The notes under the pieces were generated by a model. That model ran no database searches, was not told the origin of the DNA, and saw only the letters and a list, made by a program, of their open reading frames with translations. From Bacilli bacterium (lineage in GTDB: Bacteria > Bacillota_I > Bacilli_A > RF39 > UBA660), in contig JAFWKJ010000012.1 of assembly GCA_017511375.1 (NCBI GenBank), positions 1-64,000 on the forward strand: a DNA stretch of 64,000 nt. The letters are read 5' to 3'. The position numbers and the translations under genes are program-made. Of this stretch, positions 16,478 to 25,272 are shown in pieces (the stretch's first letter is position 1; every line of letters begins with the position of its first letter).

Positions 16478-17602
16478 CTACCAATCAGAATCCCAATCAG
16501 TACTTCCACTATCCCAGGAATCATTACTGTCCCAAGAAGAACCACTATCCCAGGAATCATCATTACTACTGCTGCTCCAACTACTATCATTATCACTAGA
16601 ACTACTACTGCTAGAATAATAGTCTTCATAATAATTTGTATCTTTAAAACTATAAATATCTTGCCTAGAAGAAGAACTATCATAGTAACGATCAGGATTT
16701 ATTTCTACATCATGATCAGGGACAGAAGATTTGTCCCAAGAATCATTATTATAAAGATACCAACCATGGAAATAATAATAAGTCTTATCACCAAATTTAT
16801 AATATCCTGTAGATGGAGTTGGAGGATGAATCTCTTTAAAAAAATCTTCATCTTGTAGTCTTTTCGTAATATTAATACCTAGGTACTGATGCCAATCCGA
16901 TCCAACGTATTTTACTTCTTCTAAATCAACATTTTCTCCTTTAGACCATTCATTAGAATCTGGATTATAGTGATACCATTCACAAGCAGCACTATTTGTT
17001 TTCATACAAGCTTCATATAAATAATAAGGATGATTTTGATACTCATAATATCCTGCCTGTTGATAATTATTATTAACAGCGGTAATAAATAACATAGGAA
17101 TAAGAGTATTCAAAGAAAGGAAGAAAGCCATGAGACAAAGAATTAAAACAATAATTCTCGCTCTTCTTTTTTCATGAGGAGTGGCCGCAGGCTTCTTAAA
17201 GGCTACTCGTCCAAAATTTTGAGAATGATTTAAGTCCTTTTGATGAAGAATTTCTTCTTTCAATTTTAAATATAATTCATTCACCGCATAAGCCTCGTCT
17301 TTTCCTTCATATCGAATGGCTCTTTCCCCAGAATCTTTATTCTTATAAACAACATAATTTCCTGTTTTTTCATCGTAATAAATCCCAAAGGCTCTAGGTT
17401 CTTGTATATCCTTTCCAATAAAAAACCTCGTAACACCTTCCGGAGGCAAATTATGTTCAACATACCAATTTTTTAATTCTTCAATCGTTTGAGGAACCTG
17501 ATTCCCCACTCTTCTCAAATGTTCATTTGGTGCCATACAATTAGGACATTTTTCTTCTGTATCTGATAAATAATTTCCGCAATATTCACACTTGATTCTC
17601 AT
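16478..17602 (-). CDS. Zinc-ribbon membrane protein with Ser/Asp/Trp-rich tail
   Basis: A 374-aa protein. Residues 4-22 form a zinc ribbon (CEYC and CPNC pairs). A folded cytoplasmic region of about 110 residues includes PRAFGIYYDEKTGNYVVYKN. A membrane segment (IIVLILCLMAFFLSLNTLIPMLFI) sits near residue 155, and a Tyr-rich external domain follows. The last 60 residues are low complexity, dominated by Ser, Asp and Trp with repeats of the DSWDSG type. The function is unknown; no LPXTG signal is present, so the tail is not a sortase anchor. It is a single-gene unit. Confidence 0.8.
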   Translation of the reverse strand: MRIKCEYCGNYLSDTEEKCPNCMAPNEHLRRVGNQVPQTIEELKNWYVEHNLPPEGVTRFFIGKDIQEPRAFGIYYDEKTGNYVVYKNKDSGERAIRYEGKDEAYAVNELYLKLKEEILHQKDLNHSQNFGRVAFKKPAATPHEKRRARIIVLILCLMAFFLSLNTLIPMLFITAVNNNYQQAGYYEYQNHPYYLYEACMKTNSAACEWYHYNPDSNEWSKGENVDLEEVKYVGSDWHQYLGINITKRLQDEDFFKEIHPPTPSTGYYKFGDKTYYYFHGWYLYNNDSWDKSSVPDHDVEINPDRYYDSSSSRQDIYSFKDTNYYEDYYSSSSSSSDNDSSWSSSSNDDSWDSGSSWDSNDSWDSGSTDWDSDW

Positions 17603-17631
17603 AGCATCACCCTATTCTCATTATAACATAG

Positions 17632-17656
17632 AAAAAAAGAACGCAATGGTTCTTTT
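17632..17656 (-). terminator. Terminator of the exonuclease III gene
   Basis: Minus-strand stem AAGAAC/GTTCTT with a 6-nt loop and seven T residues, starting at the gene's stop. Confidence 0.8.
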
Positions 17657-18402
17657 TAAAAAGTTAACTCAATTGGACAGTGATCAGATCCCTCTATCGA
17701 ATCTAAAAGGATTGAATCCTTGATGTGAGAAATAAAATCACGATTTACAATAAAGTAATCCAGTCTCCAACCAATCCCCTTTTCTCTCGCATGTCCTAGA
17801 TAACTCCACCAAGAATATTGAATTTTATCCGGATAAAGATAACGGAACGAATCCACAAATCCACTATCCAACAACTCTGTCATCTTAGTTCTTTCTTCAT
17901 CCGTAAACCCCGCACTTCTTCTATTTGCTTTCGGGTTTTTAATATCAATTTCTTCGTGAGCCACATTTAAGTCTCCACAATAAATCACATTTTTCTTTTG
18001 GGATAGACTCTTTAAATACTTTCTCATCATATCTTCAAAATTCATACGCGAAGGAAGTCTTTCTAACTCTCTTTTAGAATTTGGTACATAACAGTTCACT
18101 AAATAAAAGTCTTGATATTCAGCGGTAATAACTCTTCCTTCCTTGTCATATTCTTCTACCCCTATTCCATATATTACAGAGATAGGTTTTTCTTTTGTAT
18201 AAATCATCGTACCAGAATATCCCTTTTTCTCTGCAGGAAACAAGTATTCATAATATCCATATGGATGAAAAGGATTTTGTTCTTCTAAAACCTTTGTTTC
18301 TTGAAGACAATAAATATCTGCTTTTTCTTCTTCAAAGAAACGATCAAAACCCTTATTAAGACAAGCTCTTAATCCCGCAACATTCCAAGACACAATTTTC
18401 AT
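17656..18402 (-). CDS. xth: Exodeoxyribonuclease III / AP endonuclease
   Basis: A 248-aa member of the EEP nuclease family, acting in base-excision repair at abasic sites. Motifs in order are MKIVSWNVAGLRA, IYCLQETKV (metal-binding Glu), YCGDLNVAHEEIDIKNPK, SWWSYLGHAREKGIGWRLDYFIV and the terminal GSDHCPIELTF with the catalytic Asp-His. SD GGAGTGAT supports the start. It lies 23 nt downstream of the PRPP-synthetase-like gene and is probably cotranscribed with it. Confidence 0.93.
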   Translation of the reverse strand: MKIVSWNVAGLRACLNKGFDRFFEEEKADIYCLQETKVLEEQNPFHPYGYYEYLFPAEKKGYSGTMIYTKEKPISVIYGIGVEEYDKEGRVITAEYQDFYLVNCYVPNSKRELERLPSRMNFEDMMRKYLKSLSQKKNVIYCGDLNVAHEEIDIKNPKANRRSAGFTDEERTKMTELLDSGFVDSFRYLYPDKIQYSWWSYLGHAREKGIGWRLDYFIVNRDFISHIKDSILLDSIEGSDHCPIELTF

Positions 18403-18425
18403 GTTATCACTCCAGTTCTAGCTTT

Positions 18426-19559
18426 TTACTTTTCAAACTTCTCCTCAATCAAACGAATTGGAAGAGATTTATCTCTTAATAAAGTTGTAATAGAAATATC
18501 ATTATGAACACTATAAATAATATTTGCCACATATTCCGAACAATCACATACATGTAACCATTTTTCTTTCTTAAACTCTTCAGGAATATAAGACAAATTC
18601 GTTGTATAGACCCCATGTAACATATCTCTTTCAAAATATTCTTTAAATTTATCAATTCCTTTAGTAAACAAAGCATACGTTACCGCAACAATGACATGTT
18701 TTACTTTATATTTATTTAACTCTTCAATACATTCAAAAATACTACCACCAGAAGAAATCATATCATCTGAAATAATAGCTGTATATCCCTCTAGATCATT
18801 ATTACCACAATACTCATGAGAAGTAATAGGATATTTACCATCTACTAAGGTATTATAATCTCTTTGTTTAATAAAACTTCCTGCTTCTCTATGAATATAT
18901 TTGGAATTAAAAGAATTCAAATAAATATTTCTTCTTCCTGCTGCTCCATTATCTGGTGCAACAAAAACAATCTTTCGAAGTTTTGATTTAGGCAAATCAT
19001 GAATCAACTGTTCCAAGATTGTATTCGTTGGAAAGAAATTATTAAACTCCATATTATGCACAGCATGTTCAACTCCTTGATCATGGGCATCAAAAGTAAT
19101 AAGACTCTTCACACAACTAATACCATCTAATTCATGAAGCATCATTCCACAAGCAAGGTTTTCTCTTGTATTTCTTCTATGTTGCCTTCCGGCATATAAA
19201 AGAGGCATAACAATATTTATGGTTTTCGCATGACAATTACAAGCACCAATACCATCTTTTAATTGTGTCATTAAATCATTTGGACTCGTATGATTCATAA
19301 AACCATGCATTTTATATTCAATAGAATAGTTTCCTATATCGGTAAGCATAAAAACATCTTTTCCTCTTACTGTTTCATTAATTTCAACTTTTGCATGGCC
19401 ATCTTCAAAATAATTCTGCTTAAGTGGCACAATAAACGTATCATTTTCTGGATCTAAATGATACATTTCTAGAAGGTGCTTATCAACCTTCTCTCCTAGT
19501 TCTTTGGCACTATCAAATACCATTAATCGCAAGTTGTCTTTTTCAATTTGTTTCTTCAT
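18426..19559 (-). CDS. Ribose-phosphate pyrophosphokinase family protein
   Basis: A 377-aa protein of the Prs family, which makes PRPP from ribose 5-phosphate and ATP. The family pattern includes CHAKTINIVMPLLYAGRQHRR, SLITFDAHDQGVEHAV and the PRPP-binding loop AIISDDMISSGGSI (about residues 275-288). It is about 60 residues longer than standard Prs (315 aa), like a group of Clostridia and gut Firmicutes proteins. The signature regions are intact enough for activity, but a regulatory, non-catalytic role cannot be excluded. SD AGAGGAGG is present. Confidence 0.85.
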   Translation of the reverse strand: MKKQIEKDNLRLMVFDSAKELGEKVDKHLLEMYHLDPENDTFIVPLKQNYFEDGHAKVEINETVRGKDVFMLTDIGNYSIEYKMHGFMNHTSPNDLMTQLKDGIGACNCHAKTINIVMPLLYAGRQHRRNTRENLACGMMLHELDGISCVKSLITFDAHDQGVEHAVHNMEFNNFFPTNTILEQLIHDLPKSKLRKIVFVAPDNGAAGRRNIYLNSFNSKYIHREAGSFIKQRDYNTLVDGKYPITSHEYCGNNDLEGYTAIISDDMISSGGSIFECIEELNKYKVKHVIVAVTYALFTKGIDKFKEYFERDMLHGVYTTNLSYIPEEFKKEKWLHVCDCSEYVANIIYSVHNDISITTLLRDKSLPIRLIEEKFEK

Positions 19560-19578
19560 ATATATCCTCCTCTACACC

Positions 19579-19607
19579 AAAAAAAGAGCAATTAAAAATC
19601 ACTCTTT
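19579..19607 (-). terminator. Probable terminator of uppP
   Basis: Minus-strand stem AAAGAG/CTCTTT with a long AT-rich loop followed by seven T residues. Confidence 0.65.
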
Positions 19608-20433
19608 ATTTCATCATAATTAAAAAAGTAAGTAAAACTAATATACCTAAAGCAATTCGATAATATCCAAACACTTTAAAGTCATGTTTACGAATATAAT
19701 TAATTAAGAATTTAATAACAAACATACTAACAACAAAAGCCGTAATAGATGCAACGATTAAAACACCCATTTGTAATCCTGAAAAAACAAATCCAGCCTT
19801 TAAATATTTAAAGAGTTTTAAAAGAGAAGCTCCTGCCATAACAGGAATCGCTAAAAAGAAAGTAAATTCAGCAGCAGTAGCTCTTTCTAATCCAATAATA
19901 AGTCCTCCTATAATCGTGGAACCACTTCTAGAAGTTCCAGGAATTAAGGCAAGCAATTGAAAGATTCCAATTTGAAGAGCTTGTTTATAAGTAATTTGAT
20001 TAACACCCTTCGTCTTTCTAGAACCAATTTTCTTATTTTCTAACACAATAAAAATCACACCATAAATAATGAGCGCTAGAGATACTACGATACTATTATA
20101 AAAGTGATCATCAATCCAATCATCTAGTAACAAACCAATAATAGCTGCCGGAACACAGGCAACTAATATCTTGCCCCATAAATCTAAAATATTTTTATCA
20201 AAATATAATTTTCCTTTTTTCTTCTTGAGCGGCCAAATACTTTTAAAATACAAAACAACGACTGCCATAATAGCACCCAATTGAATTACAACTTCAAATA
20301 ATTCAAAAAACTCTTCTGGTTGAATCTTAACAAACTCTTCTAACAAAATCATATGTCCTGTAGAAGAGATTGGCAACCACTCAGTGATACCTTCAATAAT
20401 TCCAAATAAAACTGCTTTTAATATTTCTATCAT
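19606..20433 (-). CDS. uppP: Undecaprenyl-diphosphatase
   Basis: A 275-aa polytopic membrane enzyme (BacA family) that dephosphorylates undecaprenyl pyrophosphate and recycles the lipid carrier for cell-wall synthesis. Both motifs are intact: EGITEWLPISSTGHM near residues 13-27 and LIPGTSRSGSTI near 160-171. About seven hydrophobic segments are visible. The ATG at 20433 follows AAGGAGG at 8 nt; the upstream in-frame ATG at 20454 would put the ribosome binding site inside the gene. Confidence 0.95.
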   Translation of the reverse strand: MIEILKAVLFGIIEGITEWLPISSTGHMILLEEFVKIQPEEFFELFEVVIQLGAIMAVVVLYFKSIWPLKKKKGKLYFDKNILDLWGKILVACVPAAIIGLLLDDWIDDHFYNSIVVSLALIIYGVIFIVLENKKIGSRKTKGVNQITYKQALQIGIFQLLALIPGTSRSGSTIIGGLIIGLERATAAEFTFFLAIPVMAGASLLKLFKYLKAGFVFSGLQMGVLIVASITAFVVSMFVIKFLINYIRKHDFKVFGYYRIALGILVLLTFLIMMK

Positions 20434-20498
20434 GTTTGCTGCCTCCTTATCCATTGTATCATAAAAAGTTTTTCTTTATGCGCATTTTTTTATTTTTT

Positions 20499-20948
20499 TT
20501 ATTTACAAATAAATCTTTCTTTTACATTTGCTTTCTGAAGTTCTTGTTGAAACAACTCAAGATGTTGTTCTACAATAATTTTCGCCGTTTTACAATAAGA
20601 ACTATCTAAATCAATTTCTTCTCCTTGAAACAAACAAATAGTTTTTTTACTCTTTATCTTATATTGATAAGTAACATAATCATAAATATAATGAATTTCT
20701 TGTTCCTGAATATCTAATGTAAAAAAATCATCCAAAGAAAAATCAGAAGCATAATACTTACATTCCTCTAAACAAAACCTTTGAAGAACACCACCTTGGT
20801 CTTTATTATTTGTCTTCTGCAAACAATTTTTTCTTGGTTCATATTGATTGTTTCTTAAATACTCTTTCAATTGTTCTTTTTGTTGAAACATACATCCCGT
20901 CAAGAAGAATAAACCTATCAATAAAACAAATCCTATTTTTCTTTTCAA
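20499..20948 (-). CDS. Small lipoprotein, unknown function
   Basis: A 149-aa product with a lipoprotein signal peptide ending in LTGC at residue 19. The mature part is charged and contains five further Cys residues (KNCLQK, FCLEECKYY, TICLFQ, SYCKTAK), which suggests disulfides outside the cell. The family is not recognised. Ribosome binding is weak to judge. Confidence 0.7.
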   Translation of the reverse strand: MKRKIGFVLLIGLFFLTGCMFQQKEQLKEYLRNNQYEPRKNCLQKTNNKDQGGVLQRFCLEECKYYASDFSLDDFFTLDIQEQEIHYIYDYVTYQYKIKSKKTICLFQGEEIDLDSSYCKTAKIIVEQHLELFQQELQKANVKERFICK

Positions 20949-20976
20949 AACACATCATCTTCTTATCTATCTATTT

Positions 20977-21003
20977 TAAAAAAAGGCTAAATATTAGCCT
21001 TTT
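20977..21003 (-). terminator. Terminator of the PrcB-like membrane protein gene
   Basis: Minus-strand stem AAAAGGCTAA/TTAGCCTTTT with a 3-nt loop and T-run; it overlaps the gene's stop codon. Confidence 0.85.
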
Positions 21004-22247
21004 AATGTTTCATCTCTTAAAATTCCAGCCAAATCCCCTACATCGCTACTAGTGACCTTTCTATTTTGTATGATAGAAGGTTGAGGATTTGGAACAACAG
21101 GGGCATCCAAATTAGGATACTCTTCTCCACTCTCTACATTATAAACATAAATATTCTTTGGAGCATCTTCTAAAGACAATACATAGATTGGATGGGTAAT
21201 AATGGTAGAAACCCCTTCCATAGATTCAGGGCTTTTTTCTTGTACATAGACATAGAAATCATCACCCTTTTTATAAATATAATTAACAATAAGAATATAA
21301 CCACTAGAAGGCTTTTCTCCCATAGAAATACTCAATCTCTTTTGTCCACCAACGACTTCATATTTATATCCTTTTTGATTATAATCTCCCATTTGTTCAA
21401 ACTCGATAGTTGCATATTTCTTATAAGTATTAAATCCTAAGAAATAATCATTATTATGAATAATTCCAAAAAGGCATTTCTTACCAAATTCGGTTTTAAT
21501 ATCTTTATAGGTAATACTCTTATTAGCGCTTTTAAACTTAAGTTCAATATCCATAAATACACGTAACGCTGTCATTTGATTTTTACCAAAATGAATTTCA
21601 TATTCAGATTGATTTTCAAGTTCACAAGGAGCCACAGCGCATTCTTTACGATGACTCTTAACAACTTTTATATCTTGATTATCTCTATGGATTTCATAAA
21701 CATAACTATCTGCACTATAAGTTAACACCTGATGAACATCTTTGGAATAATCAACATATTTATCCTTTAAGAATAAAGCCAACCAAACAATAGCAAGAAT
21801 CTCAGGGATTGTCATAATATTACGGAAGATTTTTTTCATCTTTTTAGATCTTCTTCTTTTTTCTTGAGGGGTTAAAACACGTTTTACTTTCTTAAGAGAA
21901 GTAGGTTTTGATATTGTTTCATTCGTAACGGTTGTCTCTGTAAAACCACCATTACTAACATGCGTAAAACCATTTTCTTCAAAAGGGTCATCTACACTCT
22001 TATGAAAAAAGCCACCTTTCTCACTTGTCTTAGGAGGAGTTGGATTAAGAGTCTCTTTTTCTGCTTTCTCCTGTGCCTTTACTCTCGCAGCCTCTTCCTT
22101 AGCACGTTTACGATCTTCATATTCTTCTTTTACTTTATCAAAAAAACCGCTAACCTTTTTCTTAACGTTTTCAACTTTTTCCTGTCGTTCTTTTTTCCTT
22201 TGAGATTCCTCAATATTATATTCCATCTTGTTATTGTTGTTATCCAT
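20994..22247 (-). CDS. Membrane-anchored protein with PrcB-like domain
   Basis: A 417-aa protein. The first 150 residues are a highly charged, E/K-rich cytoplasmic segment with coiled-coil character, then one membrane helix (IPEILAIVWLALFLKDK near 150-165). The external part contains GEKPSSGYILIVNYIYKKGDDFYVYVQ and P...IYVLSLED, the pattern of the PrcB C-terminal protease-complex domain. Two Cys (ECAVAPCELE) may form a disulfide. The start at 22247 has GGTGAT upstream. Function unknown; it may be a scaffold at the cell envelope. Confidence 0.7.
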   Translation of the reverse strand: MDNNNNKMEYNIEESQRKKERQEKVENVKKKVSGFFDKVKEEYEDRKRAKEEAARVKAQEKAEKETLNPTPPKTSEKGGFFHKSVDDPFEENGFTHVSNGGFTETTVTNETISKPTSLKKVKRVLTPQEKRRRSKKMKKIFRNIMTIPEILAIVWLALFLKDKYVDYSKDVHQVLTYSADSYVYEIHRDNQDIKVVKSHRKECAVAPCELENQSEYEIHFGKNQMTALRVFMDIELKFKSANKSITYKDIKTEFGKKCLFGIIHNNDYFLGFNTYKKYATIEFEQMGDYNQKGYKYEVVGGQKRLSISMGEKPSSGYILIVNYIYKKGDDFYVYVQEKSPESMEGVSTIITHPIYVLSLEDAPKNIYVYNVESGEEYPNLDAPVVPNPQPSIIQNRKVTSSDVGDLAGILRDETLKG

Positions 22248-22318
22248 ATACAATCACCTAGTATAATAATAACATATTTTTTAAAAAAAACATACTTTTT
22301 TATGACAGAAAAAAAGAA

Positions 22319-22510
22319 TCAATCTTTTTTCTTTTGACTCTTTTTCTTTTTTTCTAATTTTTCTACCTTTGCAGGTTCTAGTTTTAATTCAACAGGCTTT
22401 TTTAAGGCCTCTAATTTTTGCTTTTTTCGATATTCCTTTACCATTTTCTCATTACGCATAGACGTAATCGCAACCGCAACAGCTATTCCTAATAGTATTC
22501 CAACATTCAT
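22319..22510 (-). CDS. Small membrane protein with basic tail (63 aa)
   Basis: It begins with a hydrophobic segment (MNVGILLGIAVAVAITSM) and continues as a strongly basic Lys-rich tail. GGGGAG lies 6 nt before the ATG, which supports expression. No family recognised; small membrane proteins of this type are common in Firmicutes. It is 65 nt upstream of the PrcB-like gene on the same strand. Confidence 0.55.
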   Translation of the reverse strand: MNVGILLGIAVAVAITSMRNEKMVKEYRKKQKLEALKKPVELKLEPAKVEKLEKKKKSQKKKD

Positions 22511-22557
22511 AAAATCTCCCCTATTTTCTTAATATCTAACCCTATTATATCATATTT

Positions 22558-22586
22558 TTGTATTTTTTGAATTCTTATATTATAAT
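22558..22586 (+). promoter_or_regulatory. Promoter of the 230-aa lipoprotein gene
   Basis: TTGTAT and a perfect TATAAT are 17 bp apart. The leader would be about 14 nt. Confidence 0.75.
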
Positions 22587-22606
22587 AACATTAGTGAGGA
22601 TAAAAT

Positions 22607-23299
22607 ATGAAAAGAATAATTATACTATTAATCATTCCCCTACTACTAATATGGGGATGTGAAAAGAAAGAAACAAATCAAAAAATAGAAGAAAAAAAAC
22701 AAACAATAGAAACTGAAGAAATCAAGCCAGACTATGAAGATAAGAATCAAACTCCTATTGGAATCTACCAATTAAATGGAAATACACTCAATAAACTATC
22801 CACCATTCATAAAACACCAGTTGTGGAAGAAGATTTAGGTATCTTTCAAATCTATCCATCCCAAGAAGAAAACATATCTTTAGATTCAAGTTTTGCGGAT
22901 TCCTATTTTAATCATTGGCAAGAATATAAGAAAGATACAAATCTAAAAGTTGGTTTTAATCTAAAGTTTCATCTAAATAAAGGAGAAGATGTTTCCTATA
23001 ATATTTTTTCTCCTAATGATTGTATGAACAGATGGGAACACTTAATGAATTATTTATATGATGATTATGCAAATAAAGGCAAAGGGTTCTATTCCCACAT
23101 TGAAAACAACGAATATAATGAAAACACTTTATTTACTGCCATTAAAATACAAAGTAGCTACCAAGTGGATGAAATTGATTCCAAAATACTTCTAACAGTC
23201 TTTACGTATGATACAGAAGACGATTTTGACGAATCAGGAGAATATAGAGGAAACAGTTCTTATACCATGACCATTTGTTTAGAAGGAAGAGAATGCTAA
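22607..23299 (+). CDS. Lipoprotein, unknown function (230 aa)
   Basis: The signal peptide ends in IWGC at residue 18, a near-lipobox. A Lys/Glu/Thr-rich linker follows, then a folded domain with NHWQEYKKDTNLKVGFNLKFHL. Two Cys near the middle and end (NDCMNRW and EGREC) may pair. GTGAGGAT precedes the ATG. It is a monocistronic unit and the family is not recognised. Confidence 0.75.
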   Translation: MKRIIILLIIPLLLIWGCEKKETNQKIEEKKQTIETEEIKPDYEDKNQTPIGIYQLNGNTLNKLSTIHKTPVVEEDLGIFQIYPSQEENISLDSSFADSYFNHWQEYKKDTNLKVGFNLKFHLNKGEDVSYNIFSPNDCMNRWEHLMNYLYDDYANKGKGFYSHIENNEYNENTLFTAIKIQSSYQVDEIDSKILLTVFTYDTEDDFDESGEYRGNSSYTMTICLEGREC

Positions 23300-23302
23300 A
23301 AA

Positions 23303-23330
23303 AAGAAGCCATAATAGCTTCTTTTTTTTA
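23303..23330. terminator. Bidirectional terminator between convergent genes
   Basis: Stem AAGAAGC/GCTTCTT with a 7-nt loop, A-run on the left and eight T residues on the right. Confidence 0.85.
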
Positions 23331-24392
23331 TTTCTTCAAATAAGAATAGTACTTAGGCTTTTCTTGATAAGAGAATATAGAGTCATAGTCTATTTTCTTT
23401 GGATAATCTTTAAAAGACAAATCTCCATTATGATAGATAAATTCAGATTCCCTTACATGATCACCAATCTTTTGTGCTGTCTCATCTCCAAACAATAAAA
23501 ATTTTTTAGAGAAAGACAAAGTAATTAATCCATCTTCAGATGGTGTATCACTTCTTGTAATATTCCATGTATTATCAAAATAATAGTATTTTCCGTCAAC
23601 AAGTATCTTATTCCATACATGGTGAGAACTTTCAACAGACTCAACCTCAACATCAAAATCGGGATTATTTAATAAAAGCGTTGATAAATTCGCAATACCC
23701 ATACAAACCCCATACTGATGATTTAAAATAGTCTCAACCAAACCACTACCAGGAGCGTGTTCAGGAAAGTCAGGAGTAATAAAACACCTTCCACCACCTA
23801 TAGATTCCCTACCATGAATAAACTGTGTTCTACTCTGAATATAATCAGATATTAAACAAAGTTTATCAACAGCATCCTTAGTATGATAATGAGATAATTG
23901 ATGAATGGCCTGACGAATCTTTTGCAAATCCTCTTTGGATAAAGATCCATTTCCATTTCTAAACACATAAGAAGAAAAGTCATTATACTTAAAACAATAA
24001 GTATCTACCTTATCATGAAATTGAACTCCCCAAACAAGATAATCAAGCGGAATAGACAATTGAATGTGTTTTAATTTAGATAAATCAATATATTCTCTAC
24101 TAATACGTTGTCCATCATTTTCCAAAAAGCACTTTTCAGGAAAAACATCTTCTAAAATACGATCTACATATCTTGCCGATTCAAAATCAAGGAATATAAT
24201 GCAAGGTAATGGTTTTTGATTCATAAGTTGTTTTAATAAAGACATATCACAGTCTAAATCTGCAACAGAGATAAAAACCTTACTAACGTAATCTAATGGA
24301 ATATTCTTCTCTAAAATATCCTTATAATGACACTGAAGTGCTGGATGAGAAACAGATGAATTGACTACAGTTCTTCTTCTCGTATTTTCCAT
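23328..24392 (-). CDS. Transglutaminase-fold cysteine protease-like protein
   Basis: A 354-aa cytoplasmic protein with a transglutaminase core in the C-terminal half. The catalytic triad is readable: Cys in YGVCMGIANLST, His in SHHVWNKILVDGKYYY and Asp in FDNTWN. The N-terminal part is not recognised and contains PCIIFLDFESARYVDRILEDV. No signal peptide is visible. Members of this fold act as proteases, amidases or peptide cross-linkers; the target is unknown. It is one of three such proteins in the window. GGGGGA lies upstream of the start. Confidence 0.8.
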   Translation of the reverse strand: MENTRRRTVVNSSVSHPALQCHYKDILEKNIPLDYVSKVFISVADLDCDMSLLKQLMNQKPLPCIIFLDFESARYVDRILEDVFPEKCFLENDGQRISREYIDLSKLKHIQLSIPLDYLVWGVQFHDKVDTYCFKYNDFSSYVFRNGNGSLSKEDLQKIRQAIHQLSHYHTKDAVDKLCLISDYIQSRTQFIHGRESIGGGRCFITPDFPEHAPGSGLVETILNHQYGVCMGIANLSTLLLNNPDFDVEVESVESSHHVWNKILVDGKYYYFDNTWNITRSDTPSEDGLITLSFSKKFLLFGDETAQKIGDHVRESEFIYHNGDLSFKDYPKKIDYDSIFSYQEKPKYYSYLKK

Positions 24393-24440
24393 AAATAATC
24401 CCCCCTTTCTAATAGACTACATTATACCACATTTTACAAA

Positions 24441-24464
24441 AAAAATCCACTCCTAAGAGTGGAT
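24441..24464 (-). terminator. Terminator of the SDR gene
   Basis: Minus-strand stem ATCCACTC/GAGTGGAT with 4-nt loop and eight T residues. Confidence 0.9.
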
Positions 24465-24484
24465 TTAATACAAAAATCACTTTT

Positions 24485-25243
24485 TTAAACGCAAGTATAA
24501 CCACCATCAATTGGTAAGATAATACCCGTTGCATAACTTGCTTCATCACTTGCTAAGAAGATAGCAGCCGCATTTAATTCTCCTTCTTTACCATATCTCT
24601 TCATTGGTACGTGACTTTGAGCAAATGCTTGGAACATTTCCGTATCAAGTACAGCTGTTGTCAATTCAGTATAGAAATATCCTGGGCAAATACAGTTTAC
24701 CGTAATACCATATGGAGCAAGTTCTGCAGCAGCAGCACGCGTAAAGTTAACAACGGCTCCTTTAGATGCGTGATAAGCAATGGTTGGAATTTCAGCATTT
24801 CCTACCATACCATACATGGAAGCAATGTTAATAACTCTTCCATAATTATTTTTCTTCATGATATTTCCAAAAGCTCTAGTCATCTTAAAAACAGAAGTTT
24901 CATCGGTAGCAATTGTAAAATCCCATTCTTCATCATTCATCTCTAAAACGCCTTTATCTTTAGATGATCCAGCACAGTTTACTAAAATATCTACCTTTCC
25001 AAATGCTTGTTCAGCAGCCTCAGCGGCCTTATTAATATCTTCTGTAGAAGTAACATCGCATTTTAAAGGTAATACTCTAACTCCATACTTTTCTAATTCT
25101 GCTTTTGCTTCCTCAAGTCTTTCTACACGTCTAGCAAGTAATACTAAATCAGCTCCTTGTTTTGCAAAACCTTCTGCCATTTGTCTTCCAAGTCCAGATG
25201 ATGCACCTGTGACAACAGCAACTCTTCCTTTTAAATTAAACAT
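24485..25243 (-). CDS. SDR-family oxidoreductase (gluconate 5-dehydrogenase-like)
   Basis: A 252-aa NAD(P)-dependent short-chain dehydrogenase. The cofactor loop is TGASSGLG (residues 13-20), NAG appears as VNCAGSS, and the catalytic Ser-Tyr-Lys are in NIASMYG and AYHASKGAVVNF. The C-terminus GIILPIDGGYTCV is typical. The closest subgroup by appearance is gluconate 5-dehydrogenase or 3-oxoacyl-ACP reductase; the substrate is uncertain. Its coding sequence looks more GC-rich and Ala/Gly-rich than its neighbours, which may reflect high expression or transfer. SD AGGAGG precedes the ATG. Confidence 0.88.
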   Translation of the reverse strand: MFNLKGRVAVVTGASSGLGRQMAEGFAKQGADLVLLARRVERLEEAKAELEKYGVRVLPLKCDVTSTEDINKAAEAAEQAFGKVDILVNCAGSSKDKGVLEMNDEEWDFTIATDETSVFKMTRAFGNIMKKNNYGRVINIASMYGMVGNAEIPTIAYHASKGAVVNFTRAAAAELAPYGITVNCICPGYFYTELTTAVLDTEMFQAFAQSHVPMKRYGKEGELNAAAIFLASDEASYATGIILPIDGGYTCV

Positions 25244-25272
25244 AAAAAATCCTCCTATATCTTACATATCAA

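Noticed and set aside
16402-16683. Small hydrophobic frame opposite and beside the 374-aa gene's end
   Set aside because: It is a shadow of the Ser/Asp/Trp-rich repeat and has no ribosome binding site.
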